Shown one piece after another: positions 10,812 through 21,661 of a DNA stretch of 64,000 bases. Numbering within the stretch: the stretch's first letter is position 1; every line of letters starts with the position of its first letter. A model generated the notes under the pieces. It had not been told where the DNA came from. It saw nothing but the letters and a program-made list of their open reading frames with translations, and searched no databases. Source of the stretch: Cydia pomonella (taxonomy: Eukaryota > Arthropoda > Insecta > Lepidoptera > Tortricidae); assembly GCF_033807575.1 (NCBI RefSeq), contig NW_026907807.1:62001-126000 (forward strand), given 5' to 3'. The position numbers and the translations under genes are program-made.

Positions 10812-11010
10812 AGATTATACATATGAACCGAGCCCTAGAGGTATCTGTACGCTGTGCTTGACAATTTGCTTAGTATTTAGAGGGCGGTAGTCATTGTATT
10901 TATCGGTGACGGAACAACTACGCTACAAGGCCCTCTACAGCCTTGGACTACATAAGATATATAGGTACCGGTATAACCGAGCCCTCTGTCTCTGTAAGCA
11001 TCCATGACTG
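10812..11010. repeat. Tandem repeat, ~160-bp unit, continuation
   Basis: One full unit (agattatacatatgaaccga to ataagatatataggtacc) and the start of another (accgagccctctgtctctgt, as in the first unit at 9197). It is the right part of the array interrupted by the LINE fragment at 9681-10,811. Confidence 0.8.
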
Positions 11011-11339
11011 AACAATATCAGTGCTCATGCTGAGTTAATGAAAACTAGATATATAATTAATAGTCTTATAAATATCTTACCAAAGCTATATTCGTACGTT
11101 TCCTCAAAGAATAATATCCGTCAGGATCGCGGACCTAATACGAGTCGGTAATCTACTCCAGTAACCTTGGGTAAGTCATAAATCGTTAACTGGGGTCGCT
11201 CTGACTGACGTTTTGGGACAGGAGGTAGCGGGAGCGGGAGCGGCTAACGAATGCTCACATAAACTCTATTTTAACTATCAGCACAAAATCGTCTTTATTA
11301 TTTTGTATTCGTGCACTACCTGTTATAAAAACTTACTGT

Positions 11340-11492
11340 TTTTTATATCCTGCTACCCTAAGGTTGTCTGGAAGAGATCGCTTACAGCGATAAACAACAG
11401 GCGGTGCTACCTTTCTTTATTTTGTTAATCTGTTTTTAAATTTGTTTTCTTTGTGATGCAATAAAGAATATTTACTTACTTACTTATTTCCT
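11340..11492 (+). repeat. LINE 3' tail (family Kt)
   Basis: The block 'aaggttgtctggaagagatc' with 'gcttacagcgataa', followed by 'gtgatgcaataaagaatatt' and (tact)n, resembles the tail at 10,672-10,800, and its last 70 bases recur at 26,820-26,890. It is a non-LTR retrotransposon end. Confidence 0.6.
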
Positions 11493-11815
11493 AGCCACTA
11501 ATCATTAATATTTGACAGTGGGAAGTTTGTAGGAAAGAAAAAAAAATCAATATTGTACAAAAATGGACAAAAACGTATATAAGAAGCATTATAATATATT
11601 GATTCAAGGAATAATCGTGTCAAGGGGAAAAAAAGAAAGGAGGAGGGAGGGAAGGGGGGGAAGGGGTGTGAGATAAATGTGCATACTCACTGCACTAACT
11701 TTCCCTAATAACTGAGTTACATGCTCGTGACTCTTTGGAGATTGCTAGCGTCAATTGGCTACTATTCCTGCTTTCTGTCACGCAAACCGTACGCTTGTTT
11801 GCCAACCTAAAAACG
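11493..11815. other. Purine-rich run, otherwise no feature
   Basis: Positions 11,629-11,672 are an almost uninterrupted A/G tract (aggagggagggaagg...). The rest is unremarkable. Confidence 0.5.
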
Positions 11816-11849
11816 CTATCCGCAAAACGCATTTTTTATGATATACGAG

Positions 11850-12300
11850 GCAAACGAATAGACGAATCGCCCGATATGGTGGCCATGGACACCTGCAACG
11901 TCAGATGGATTGGAATTTTGTTGCCGGCTTCTTGGATACGCTATTTTTTTTAAGGTTTGAAGTTTGGATGGGTCCGAAAATACTGCTGGTGGCAGTTTAT
12001 TCCATAGTTTAGCTGTGCGGGTCAAGTATTTTATACCAGAATAACGAAATTGGTAAGACCGGTGATCCGTTTCTTCAGAGTAAGTCAGTCTGTGGGGAAC
12101 TGGTCTGTATGGTCTGTTTCCATGAAAACACCTGTCTTTCTGTTTGAAATAACCATGTTGGGAAACGCTGTAAGCTCTTCCCTTGGATCAGAACGCTTAC
12201 CGTCGCTTGGATAATTGAAGAATTATAGCGAGCTCCTCGACAAATTTGATTACGACGAGGAAGAAAGCAATATGGCGTAGTTGTTACGGGAACACTGGTT
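11850..12300 (-). pseudogene. CR1/Jockey-like LINE C-terminus (type C-b)
   Basis: On the minus strand the frame 12,025-11,816 reads TRTAKLWNKLPPAVFSDPSK and later NPSDVAGVHGHH. The upstream continuation (to about 12,150) is LTYSEETDHRSYQFRYSGIK. The order 'R..LWN.LP..VF..' then '.N.S.VAGVHG' matches the type C-a fragments at 50,160 and 52,400 (LWNELPAEVF ... NTSGVAGVH), so this is a related LINE family. Further upstream the frame is broken. No RT catalytic box survives. Confidence 0.65.
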
Positions 12301-12399
12301 TTTGGGATTGCTTTTATTCCGTATTAATGTGATCTGTTGAGATGTTTTGATCCTGAGTTATACACCGTGTATTGTCGATATGAACACATAACCAAAGGT

Positions 12400-12600
12400 T
12401 AGTTATTTTAGGCTTTAATTAACACATTTTCGTAGGTTTTATAAAAAAAATTGATGACTTTTATTTTTCCTTTTATAATTCAGCAAGCAATTACTACTTT
12501 GTTTTAAATCAAAACGCCGCATATAATGACGCGACGTCACAACTGTCACAAGTGATCATGATGTACGAAATACATTGCCGCTCGAAAAAAAAAACAAAAA
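12400..12600. repeat. Interspersed repeat D, copy 1
   Basis: The stretch acgtcacaactgtcacaagt ... acattgccgctcgaaaaaa recurs inverted at 31,325-31,352 plus 31,525-31,560, where a MITE interrupts it. Class unknown. Confidence 0.45.
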
Positions 12601-12624
12601 TGTATTATGCTGTGATAATAAATA

Positions 12625-13095
12625 CAGTACCTGGGCGACCGAGCTTTGCTCGGTTCTAACTATTTATTGTAATATGGTGGTGTATAGGTGATAATCTTAA
12701 ATACATTTTTTTACTAAATTGAACTTGTCTAAAACAATAAAAATTAAAAATATATATATAAACTTGAACATATAAAAAAAAAACAAAAGTTAGTCACCGG
12801 GCGAGATTCGAACCCGTGACACTCGTTTCTAGCCGTCCGCGTCTTAACCCGCTGAACCAGACGGACAGTGACCGGCAGCACGAAATTAGCGACTATATTC
12901 TGCGTCGAAAGAAAAACGCATAAAACTCGAAAACACGCGTTTTCCCAAACATAAGACTAATCTAGATCGATTGTATACCCCCAAAAACCCCCATATACCA
13001 AATTTCAGCGAAATCGTTAGAGCCGTGTCGGGGATCACAGAAATATATATACATATATATATATACAAGAATTGCTCGTTTAAAGGTATAAGATA
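12625..13095 (-). repeat. Composite lepidopteran repeat containing a tRNA-like SINE core
   Basis: The left end has a perfect small hairpin (accgagc ttt gctcggt, 12,638-12,655). The minus strand at 12,795-12,866 carries a tRNA-like A box (TCTGGTTCAGCGGGTTAAGA) and B box (GGGTTCGAATCTC). The right end holds 'accaaatttcagcgaaatcg', 'gttagagccgt' and an (ta)n tract before 'acaagaattgctcgtttaaa'. These blocks recur together in moth genomes as I recall them. A Helitron-type origin is possible because the hairpin is followed by CTAA, but termini are not proven. Confidence 0.5.
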
Positions 13096-13139
13096 AAAAA
13101 AAACTTTCAGAATTGTTTTATAGCACTAAAACCTACGTC

Positions 13140-13446
13140 TAGTTTAAGTTTGTGGTTATATCAAAAAACATACGATAGAAAATGCAGAGCGAGGCTACAT
13201 ATCTATTAGCTGCAAAAGATTCATCGTGTCGATGATATCGTAACAAGGTGTAAAGTGTTCGTGCCAACTCACAATAAATAGGAAACTGTAGCAACACAAC
13301 CAACAATTACTTATAAATGATACTATTACCTGACTGTTTTGTACCTATTTATTGTATTAAATAGTGTAGCACTAGACTAATAATTAGTATGTATTTACAA
13401 ATTTCTAACGCAAAAAATGGTCACTACGTCCAATTCACTACATTCA
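13140..13446. other. No feature seen
   Basis: AT-rich, with no repeats recognised. Confidence 0.4.
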
Positions 13447-13522
13447 AGTTCAGCGTGGCAATGCGGCCAGCCTTCTGGGCACACTTCCCATCGGTAGTGA
13501 GCTGGAGGACGTTTTCTATTTA
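13447..13522 (+). pseudogene. Retroelement C-terminal fragment, family Q
   Basis: The plus frame gives GNAASLLGTLPIGSELEDVF then YL and a stop. The core 'IAIQRGNAAS.LGTLP' is found again at 15,733 (-), 28,513 (+), 35,735 (-) and 56,245 (-). I do not recognise the parent element with certainty; it looks like the terminus of a pol-type protein. Only the last 20 or so codons remain. Confidence 0.55.
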
Positions 13523-13559
13523 TAAGACCCTTATTTTAGGCTTACATTAATCATTCATT

Positions 13560-13790
13560 TTAAGTTTATTGATAATGTAAGTCCGGTGACGATGCAATAT
13601 CATCAAGCTGCTCTGATGACGAAGACAGGATAGGAAGTGATAAAATAACGCAACCTAATTGTCTTGATGAATATTAGTTGCCTGTGGAAAGAAAAATACA
13701 GCCAGCAATAACAGCTTGTACCGAACATGAAATTTTTGCTAAAAACTTATTTTAATTTGATATCAGTGTACGTTCGAATTGTCCTGATAG
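13560..13790 (+). repeat. Interspersed repeat E, copy 1
   Basis: The blocks 'gctctgatgacgaagacagg', 'gtgataaaataacgcaacct', 'agttgcctgtggaaa' and 'gcttgtacc' are shared in order with 50,625-50,850. It is a common moth repeat of unclear class, without coding sequence. Confidence 0.55.
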
Positions 13791-14163
13791 TTATCATGTT
13801 AAATAACATCGCCAGGCGTCAAGTATTCGTGCCAACAAACAATAACTCCAAGTTCCTGTTAAAGCAACCACTGCTTATTCTAATTTGATGCCCGCGATTG
13901 CCAATATGTAATAGCCATTGGGAAACAAATTCAGTTTTGAACCTTTGTCCCGTGTAATAAAGTTTAAATTCAAACTGGTTTTTCGATTACTGTTATGCGT
14001 GATGGGACAAAATTTAGCATTTTGTGTATACTTACAATCGAGTGGCCAATAATAGAAATTGCGTTTTGGATATTGGCATCAATTATACATATTAAATCTG
14101 ATTGTTTATAGGTACTTTATATGCTCAGCCAATACTGTTTAATTATAGTAGTTATGTGACTGA
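13791..14163. other. No feature seen
   Basis: AT-rich spacer. Confidence 0.4.
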
Positions 14164-14275
14164 TACATAATGATAGGCATTAAAATACGAGTGTGGGTTT
14201 ATGAAACGAAATGGATGCGAGTTTCATGAAAACATCACAAGTGTGTTTTAATGCCTAATTATGTAACAATATACT
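14164..14275. mobile_element. MITE family M3, copy 1
   Basis: Terminal inverted repeats of roughly 28-30 bases (tacataatgataggcattaa on the left; ttttaatgcctaattatgta on the right) enclose a centre with 'tttcatgaaaa'. A second copy lies at 42,384-42,485. It is non-coding and presumably mobilised in trans. Confidence 0.7.
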
Positions 14276-14762
14276 GGTATATCTACATAGATATTATAAG
14301 CTCTCTATAATGTATATATCATGTGGCCACGAACGCTAGCGGCATTTGATCAATAAAACGTCGTCACTACTAGAAATGAGGTCATATCAAATTCCTCTGT
14401 TATTCAGAGATGTTAACATTTTTAAATTTATTATTAAATCGATGTCGACATTATTAATACGCAACAATAGTTTTTTGTATATCATAAATTTGTTTTAATA
14501 AAACAGTTTATCTTTATGTGAGTAGATAAAAAATTATAAAAATAAAAATTTTGGTATTGTTTTATTTTTTCTTATTAAAAACTAAGTTATGATATATATA
14601 AGTCACATACTTACTTGTTATAAGTCAACCTAGATTTAAAGTTACCTACGTACTTAAATTTTATTAAGATTATTTAATAAGTATTTATTTTTAACCAATT
14701 GTACGCCACCCCAAGGCGTAAATATATATATATAAGGGAAGGAATGGAAAGATTTGCGCATT
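14276..14762. other. No feature seen
   Basis: Very AT-rich, with long A and T runs and an (ta)n tract at 14,722-14,734. Confidence 0.4.
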
Positions 14763-14862
14763 TCTGATAGGCTTCCGTGGCCCAGTTGGTTCAGAGCGAT
14801 GCATGGATTGCAGGGGTCGCAGGGTCAAATCCTGTCGGAAAGGTACATTTTCAAGTTTTTTC
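14763..14862 (+). repeat. tRNA-like SINE head, family S4
   Basis: The segment gcttccgtggcccagttggt then tcagagcgatgc forms an A-box region, and gggtcaaatcctgt forms a B box about 55 bases later. The first and last seven bases (ttccgtg / cggaaag) pair only partly, so this looks like a SINE or decayed tRNA copy rather than a working tRNA. It is a single copy in this window. Confidence 0.5.
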
Positions 14863-14898
14863 TTTAATATATAATTATTTATTTGTATAATTAACATA

Positions 14899-15168
14899 CG
14901 GCCCGATTCGTAGAAAGAGATACCATAACGATAAGACTCTGGTTTAGGTTCTCATTTAGATATCGTTTGTATGTCGTATAATTGACAGAAGCAGCTCGAT
15001 TCGGGCAACCAATATTACTTTGACGTTAGAAATATCGTAGACAGATCTTACTGGGATCACAGCGGAATCGAATTAAACGTCAATTTTGACATATCGTTTA
15101 GTTATCGATCTTTTAAAAATCTTCCCAAGATCTTAAACGTGTCTTAATCATTCTTCGAATCGGGCCGA
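14899..15168. mobile_element. MITE family M1, copy 1 (full length)
   Basis: Begins cggcccgattcg and ends cgaatcgggccg, with an internal fixed order: agaagcagctcgattcgggc, ctttgacgttagaaatatcg, gggatcacagcgg, cgtcaattttgacat, and atcgatctttt. Other copies are at 18,690 and 34,984 (same orientation) and 38,032 (inverted, interrupted). At ~270 bp and non-coding, it is a classic MITE. I could not settle a consistent target duplication across copies. Confidence 0.85.
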
Positions 15169-15169
15169 T

Positions 15170-15732
15170 AGAAACACAAAAAAAATCATGTAAATCCTGC
15201 TGCGAAAGTGCATAGCCACTTTATAAAAATAAATTATCAAATAATAATTTATTACAGATCATTTGAGACCCATAGTAGTGTTAGCTTAAAATACTGGCTT
15301 AAAACCCTACAGCTTAACATAAAAAAGAGAAAACTATAAAATTGATTATGTATTCCTACGTGCCTTTGATAAATTAATGGAAAAAAATAATCGCTCCACG
15401 CATGTTTTTGAATGAATTCCATTCATAATGTGTCCATGCACATTAATCGCTCGCTGTACTACAGAAACCAACCATCGTTAATTTCCAATAAAAATAACAA
15501 TTTTTTAATAATTTGCGTACTTTTATTTGCACAAACAAACCATCGAAAAATTTATTCAGGGACCATAATATTATATCCGCAACGCAGGCTGTGTCAGGTG
15601 AACACATACTCGTACTCGCAATCAGCTACAGGCTTCGTCACAAAACAATACAGCGGTTAAATCTGCAACAGGCTTCGTCCACTTACTCATTAAAAAACCC
15701 TACAAAAAAAAAACACCTTTTAATTCGCCTTC
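15170..15732. other. No feature seen
   Basis: AT-rich. Two overlapping plus frames (15,412-15,660; 15,513-15,788) match no family, and the second runs through the antisense of the fragment that follows. Confidence 0.4.
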
Positions 15733-15795
15733 AGCAGGCAGAGTGCCCAGCAGGCTGGCCGCATTTCCCCGTTGAATGGCGATGCTAATTATTTT
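15733..15795 (-). pseudogene. Retroelement C-terminal fragment, family Q
   Basis: The minus frame reads ISIAIQRGNAASLLGTLPAE, the same core as at 13,447 and 35,735. About 20 codons remain, without an upstream domain. Confidence 0.55.
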
Positions 15796-15818
15796 GGCAA
15801 AATACTGACCAGATGGCC

Positions 15819-15916
15819 TACCGCGAATCACGTTCGACGTGTTGCCTCTCTGTTGCACTTGTAAATTCGTACGGAAGTGTGACAGGGAGGCAATATGTCG
15901 AACGTGGTTCGCGGTA
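15819..15916. mobile_element. MITE family M4 with TA target duplication
   Basis: A 94-base element (15,821-15,914) whose arms ccgcgaatcacgttcgacgt and acgaacctccgcg-type complement (tcgaacgtggttcgcgg on the right) fold over almost the whole length, with 'aggcaa' blocks in both arms. It is flanked by TA on each side. This is the arrangement expected of a Tc1/mariner-mobilised MITE. Confidence 0.75.
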
Positions 15917-15964
15917 AGCCCTCTCCCCTTTGGTCACCCGTGGCAAACAAACCATTACTTTAAA

Positions 15965-16935
15965 TACGAATGTTGCCAGTCAAATAAAACGATCTAAAAA
16001 CATAACTTCCTCAAAACATCCTCTCAACTTGTTAATTTTTACTCCAAATGCAATGGAGGCTGGAATTAACGGCATTTGTTATAAGTTTGGCAACACTGGG
16101 CCGTTAAATTTGAATTTTAATGGCAACACAGCATATTGTAGTCCAGTCTACATGTCTCATTTGTTGTTCATTTATGTTTCGAATACGTGGGGCGTTTTTT
16201 TATCACTGTAACATTAAACTTTTATTTTTATGTAGGTGTATGCATTGGACTCAAACAATTTTGATAGCGAGACTTTGGATATGAGTTTCGAGTAAATGAG
16301 GCTAATTCGATACACGGTGGGAGAATGATGAAAGATGAACTTAAATTAGAATTACATAAGGTTCTAATTTCTTTAATTTTATATCTTGAGTTACCTATCA
16401 ACTTCTCCCGCGGTGGACTCAATTAAACACATTAGAAGTTTATTTTTGTATTTTTCAATGAAAGATTAAAATCTAAATAAAACTATGATAGAAGTTAAGG
16501 TTAGAATTTAAGTTGGTAATCTCTATAATATATTTCATCTATTTACATTTTCAGTGAACTGTTTGACAACATTCTGACCTACTTTACAAATTAAAAAGCG
16601 GTGAATTAATTTTACCCTCTTAATTCACACATTATTCTAAAATATTGGCGGCGTTGATTGAAGTACAAACGGGCTACCGTTTGGTTATGGTTATTTATTT
16701 AAATGTTAAAGACTTTTCTGAAAAATAAAATATTATTTTATGTTTTAACATTCAGATTGATTTTTTTATGAAAATTAAACAGCAGGGATTACATGACATT
16801 TATTTATATTTAATTTTGTAATAGTATTATATTTTTCAAGAACTTAATAAACACGAACACTTGTATTTTTTAATTTGGTACATTTTTATCAAAGCATAAC
16901 TCTTTTGAAAGATATATGTATGTTTTTTTTACAAT
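15965..16935. other. No feature seen
   Basis: AT-rich. The 93-codon plus frame at 15,930-16,211 has no recognisable motif and no codon bias I can judge, so I leave it uncalled. Confidence 0.4.
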
Positions 16936-16938
16936 ATC

Positions 16939-17984
16939 TATACTGCCCTGCTAAGGCAATTGGCGGTAACTCAAAAAAAATGAATTTTGAGTTAAGTATT
17001 GTATCAAGTAGCCTAAGAAAATCTGTACCAGATGTAAAAATCGGATTTTACAAATTTTTCTTAAAACTGTATCAAAACCACCTAAAAAAAATTCCCTATC
17101 TCAAAATTTCTCTGATTTACTACGACATTAGGCGGTAAATCAGTTTTTTTAAGCGAAATAGCGGTAAAGCCGTAAAACTGCCAAACAGCTTCTTAAAAAT
17201 ATTTATTTGCATGTGAAATATTCGAAAGCAATTGGCGGTAAGTCATCATTTCTAAGTGGTTTGGCGGTATTTCATTGATGAGATACCGCTCACTGGCGTA
17301 GTAAATTCGTTAAATAAACCCTACTCATTAGAAGTGGGTTGTTCAACGTGCAAGGCAATTTATGCAACTACCTGACCTATATCTTACTGACAAAATTGAA
17401 AATTAGCGTACCTAAATAACAAAAAGTGCACAGCGCCGCTAAAGAAGTTTTCACTTCCAAAAATAACATTATAAAATCATTTAAAAATATTATTCCTACT
17501 AACAGGATGAAATTTTACACACATATATTTAGGATACATTTTGTTTAAGGACTATAATAACGTAGAAAGAGATAAATTTAGTTTGTTATTTCATTAAATC
17601 TAGTTGTTATCATTTGTAAATAAAATAAATCACAATTTAAATGTGTATTTTTTTGGATATTTATATTGTTTTTTAAACACTTTTTAGCACCCGATTTTAG
17701 TATGAGACTTTATATGAGAGTACTAAGAGAAATAGCAGTAACTCAAAAAACTGAGCTACGAATCCTAAGCGTAATGGCCGTATCTCAAATAAAAATCTAA
17801 AACTCATTTTATTTTTAAATCAAAGCCTGTCATAAGTAAATATGGATACCTAATACGAACAATACACTTTGACTTTTGAAATTAAGACTTTCAGAGTGAA
17901 CGCGAAATCGCATTTCACGTTTTCTCAATTTGCTCGAAATCTCTAAAAATGAGATACCGCCAATTGCCTTAGCAGGGCAGTATA
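16939..17984. mobile_element. 1.04-kb TIR element with recurring GGCGGTA motifs
   Basis: Perfect 28-base terminal inverted repeats (TACTGCCCTGCTAAGGCAAT continuing TGGCGGTA, 16,941-16,968; complement at 17,955-17,982) are flanked by TA on both sides. Inside, GGCGGTA recurs at 17,131, 17,234 and 17,263, usually followed by a/t, a/t, TCA. Degenerate forms lie near 17,160, 17,285 (reverse), 17,732 and 17,777. The longest frame (16,875-17,138) crosses the left TIR and is not a transposase. It looks non-autonomous; the repeated motif may be a transposase-binding site or a decayed internal array. Confidence 0.75.
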
Positions 17985-18688
17985 TACATATAAGTCAATA
18001 CAAAATTAATTGGACAACCTTTTTCATATTTTTACTATTCTTTTTTTTACTAAATCGAATTGTAGCGCAGTTTTTCCGAATCAAACATTAAAATATTTTA
18101 AACTGTCAACGAAACGCCAATCGGAATTTTAAAAGCTTTGAATTCGATTTTTGAATGGTCGCCGGTTGTCAACGTATTTTCGCATTCTAAATTTGAATAA
18201 ACGAAACTTTGTCATGGCAACTGTTGGTAAAATTAGTTTTTCGTTACCCGATATATTGTTTTGAAATACGATCATCTGTTAGTACTTTTATGTTTGTAAA
18301 TTCAGTATATGTCTCTAACGAATATTATTTTTATTTTTAAAATGAGTACCAAAGTAGTAGTATTGTAACTAAGGAATACAATATTTTCAGTTTGGGATGA
18401 TTGAGAATGTTTTTTACTAATTTAAAGTTATTTCAAAATTGGTTGACTTCATTTTCTAATACTCTTTTAGAACATTTCATTCCCCCAAGCAAGAATATTT
18501 TATTTTAGATTTTTTTACTTTGAATATATTATACAATTTATTTTTTTATATTCTAAAATTTGTTTCATAGTTTTATTTTTTAGCGTATGACGGTCGTTTT
18601 GGCGTTATATTACAAACTTATACATGCGTTAAGTTTCCCTATATTTGATTTTTACGAAATTACACGCGCGTGACTTTTCCCTACATTT
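17985..18688. other. No feature seen
   Basis: Very AT-rich, with many T runs. Confidence 0.4.
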
Positions 18689-18689
18689 G

Positions 18690-18961
18690 CGGCCCGATTC
18701 GAAGAATGAAATACGATAACGATAAGTTCTGGTTTAGATAGGTTCTCATTTAGATATGGTTTGTATGTCGTATAATTGACAGAAGCAGCTCGATTCGGGC
18801 AACTAATGTCACTTTGACGTTAGAAATATCGTAGATAAATCTTACTGGGATCACAGCGGAATCGAAATAAACGTCAATTTTGACATGTCGTTTAGTTATC
18901 GATCTTTTAAAGATCATTCCAAGATCTTAAACGTGTCTTAATCATTCATCGAATCGGGCCG
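18690..18961. mobile_element. MITE family M1, copy 2
   Basis: Same order of internal blocks and same termini (cggcccgattcgaagaatga ... cgaatcgggccg) as the copy at 14,899. Differences are mostly single substitutions and short indels. Confidence 0.85.
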
Positions 18962-19630
18962 TAAGTATAACTATGCGAGCTTACATGCGCGTACGTGTAC
19001 ATTCGTACAAGGGCATTTTCATTGTACCCTATATTTTTTTTAATCCTAAATTTTTGTAATTAATGTCAGTAAATGTCAGTAATGTTCAAATATTTCTAAT
19101 AATTTTTTTGTTAAAATTTTGTCAGTGGAACTCATTTTCTCCCGAAATGGAATTTCATAGAAAATTTATCGTTACTTCGTTAGATTTAAAAAGCTATTCT
19201 TCCCTCTTAAGGCAAGAATGGGTACATTATTTTCTGAAAACCCTATAAAACGCTAGTCTGAAACCTCCCTTAAACTCATTGTTGCTTACTAACACCTAAA
19301 ACCAGTTACTTGTACGTCCAAACATACCTAAGTTCACTAACAGCTCTCGTTTAACCTAGCGTTGTACCACCAACATCATTTATAAGAAACAAACTTCGGA
19401 TTGAACCTCGTTATAACAAACTTACCATATTCTCGACGTAAACAGCGAGTTTAAAACTTCACCTTAAACACCTCGACGTTGCGATCTGCATCTACTTACC
19501 GGGCACGTGAGAGCGTAGAGATAAACAGCGTAGGCATTTTTGGCAAAAACGCTTAATTATCATTTTTTGTTGCTATGACGTAAGCCAAATATTATTAGAG
19601 GCTATGATGTATTAACGAATCTGGGTCGCC
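18962..19630. other. No feature seen
   Basis: A unique stretch, slightly less AT-rich around 19,430-19,530. No frame or repeat recognised. Confidence 0.4.
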
Positions 19631-19631
19631 T

Positions 19632-19795
19632 AGCAACATAATTGCTGGAGCAATATGGTGGAGGCGGATCTGCGCGAACTTCGAGTCAACTATTGGCGAG
19701 AATTTGCACAGGACCGAGAAAATTGGCGTAGTCTTGTGTTGGAGGCCAAGTCTCATTTTGGGTCGATGAGCCAACGGAATAACTAAGTAAGTAAG
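19632..19795 (+). pseudogene. RTE-like LINE C-terminus (type R-a)
   Basis: From 19,655 the frame reads MVEADLRELRVNYWREFAQD then RENWRSLVLEAKSHFGSM to the stop at 19,784. It aligns residue for residue with the fragment at 6016 (VQADL.QL...W.EVAQDRDRWRSLVLEAK). A (taag)n run follows the stop. It has lost everything upstream, including the GRPRYRW motif. Confidence 0.7.
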
Positions 19796-19997
19796 TATTG
19801 GCTAATACGAGGAATTGCGCAAGAGAAAACCCAAAAATTTGCGTAATGTGTTCTGGATTGCGAGGAACCATTGAATGAAAATAGAAATATTTATTTGAGG
19901 CAAGAGGGATCAATTATGCTGGAATCATTTGGTTCCTGCCATAATAATTGATATTTCCTATATCTACTCTTTACGGTCATTTTATTTATTTATTGAA

Positions 19998-20075
19998 ACT
20001 TTATTGCATAAACGAAAAACTTAATGTACTAAAGGCGAACTTAATGTCATGAAGGATTCATGACGGTAGACGAGC
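19998..20075 (-). repeat. LINE 3' tail (family Jt)
   Basis: Reverse orientation: 'tttattgcata' ... 'aaaggcgaacttaatgtcat' is the complement of the 'attaagttcgcc ... tgcaataaa' tail seen at 5465. It is a tail-only remnant. Confidence 0.55.
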
Positions 20076-20216
20076 GCGCAATATAAGTAAGTAGTAGTTC
20101 AATTGCGGTATTTGGTCAATCGACTGGATTCATTGAACTATGTATTTAGCAATGTATCTAATATTGCATGCAACTTCTTGAACCGTCTGAATGTGGCTTA
20201 AGACCAAACGAGCGTA

Positions 20217-20383
20217 AAGCTGGCCATACACACTAGGGTGTGCCTGCGCAGTTTTATCAACTGCACAGGTAAAACGGAGCGTGTGTGGCATTCGCCTGTA
20301 CAGTTTCCTATGCAGCTTTACCTGTGCAGTTGAACTGGACATGCAAAACTGCTCAGGCATACCCTACTGTGTATGGCCAGCGT
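20217..20383. mobile_element. MITE family M5
   Basis: The left terminus agctggccatacacactagg and the right terminus ctgtgtatggccagcgt are inverted repeats. The similarity continues inward (tgcgcagtttt, actgcacaggtaaa) for over 50 bases with mismatches and one indel. It is non-coding; frames across it on both strands are an artefact of the palindrome. Confidence 0.7.
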
Positions 20384-20738
20384 AATGCCCTCGTCGTTCT
20401 ACTCTGTGCGGTTAAACTTCAGCATCATTTAGCATGCTACACCAACAAAGGCTTCGAATCTTCGCTATTGGCTCAGTTAGTTAAAAACATGTTCCTTGAG
20501 CTGCTTATATTGGATCTGAGCTAGCTTGGGAACTTTTAAGCTTAGTTTCTGTACTTTATGAGTGTGTACTTGTTTATATCTATTTGTGAGGTTAAAATCT
20601 ACTTCATTATAGGTATTTGAACTTTAAAAACCTGTTCTTGTTTTGATATTCATCATTATCTATGGAGTTTTTATTGCGGCTTTTTGCCAACAGTAAGCTC
20701 AATAAGGGTTGTGTTTTGGGTACTAGATGACACAACAC
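20384..20738. other. No feature seen
   Basis: AT-rich spacer with no motif recognised. Confidence 0.4.
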
Positions 20739-20739
20739 C

Positions 20740-20935
20740 TTATAAAACAAGTCCTCTGGCGCGTCTGTCTGTATGTCTGTACATTCGGGATAAACTCAAA
20801 AATGACTGAACTAGTTTCTATGCGGGTTTTCACCTGTTAATAGAGTGATTCTTGAGGGAGGTTTAGGTAGGTGTATAATTTGTTAAGGTTATGTGTATCT
20901 GAGTGAAGCTGGGGCAGGTCGCTAGTGTAATATAT
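20740..20935. repeat. Interspersed repeat F, copy 1
   Basis: Contains gcgtctgtctgtatgtctgt, ataaactcaaaaatgactga, atgcgggttttcacctgtta, agagtgattcttgagg and tgtataatttgttaagg. An inverted, diverged copy is at 59,345-59,470. It is a common lepidopteran repeat without a coding region; class not established. Confidence 0.6.
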
Positions 20936-21021
20936 AGTTAGGTACATATATATAGGAAACATCTATAACTGAGGCAAAATATCCATCTTTTTCTTTTCGT
21001 GTCGAGGTTCCTTTTTCATAA

Positions 21022-21300
21022 AATGAATAGAATAGAATAGAATAATTTTTATTCGTAGACACAAACAAGACCCATTAAATTACATGATATAACAAAAACA
21101 AAGGAAGTATAAAGTGCCAAGAAATGGCCTCATCTCAGCATGTTGCTGGTGACTTCAAGCGCTGATCTTCCGATGAGACCATCAAGTGAGAAAAATCACG
21201 AAAGGTAACAGACAAGAAGGAAAAAGACAAAATAATATAGAGTGAACAAATTGAAAAATAGATAAAAGATAAAGACTAAATTAAGTAAAGATTATTTTTA
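21022..21300 (-). repeat. LINE 3' UTR with (gaata)n terminus
   Basis: An (atagaata)n-type run at 21,023-21,047, then a stretch with 'atctcagcatgttgctggtg' and 'cttcaagcgctgatcttccg'. The simple-repeat end marks the 3' terminus of a non-LTR element on the minus strand. It contains no protein remnants. Confidence 0.45.
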
Positions 21301-21660
21301 TATCAAGCATCGTAAACATAACACTGTATCGGTCCGGTCCAACCATACCGTGGCTGAACATTACAGCTGCATACGCAACAAGCGCCAACGGTAGCTACAC
21401 GAACTAAAAGGCAATGACAGACCAGACCAATATCGAGCGTCCATTTTATCAATTTACAAGATTTTTATATTATGAAAACAGCATCAGAGGAAGACGGATA
21501 CTAACATAGTAATACTCAAACAAGTATGGCATAACAGGAGTGGTGAACTATTGCTATACAGAAGGAACAAAAACTTGTGGTAAGCGTAAGTAAAAGCGTA
21601 CAAACTACAGGCAGCTAGTATCAAGTCTGTAGGCTTCCTGGTTAAGTTGGTGATTAAGTA
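21301..21660. other. No feature seen
   Basis: Unique sequence; the minus frame at 21,484-21,669 is uninformative. Confidence 0.4.
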
Positions 21661-21661
21661 A

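Noticed and set aside
9185..11010. CRISPR-like array
   Set aside because: Units are ~160 bp with no spacer/repeat alternation, and the DNA is eukaryotic; it is a tandem satellite.
12795..12866. tRNA gene on the minus strand
   Set aside because: A and B boxes are present, but the acceptor stem does not pair; SINE core instead.
14763..14862. tRNA gene on the plus strand
   Set aside because: Stem pairing is incomplete and the sequence continues like a SINE head, so it was kept only as a repeat.
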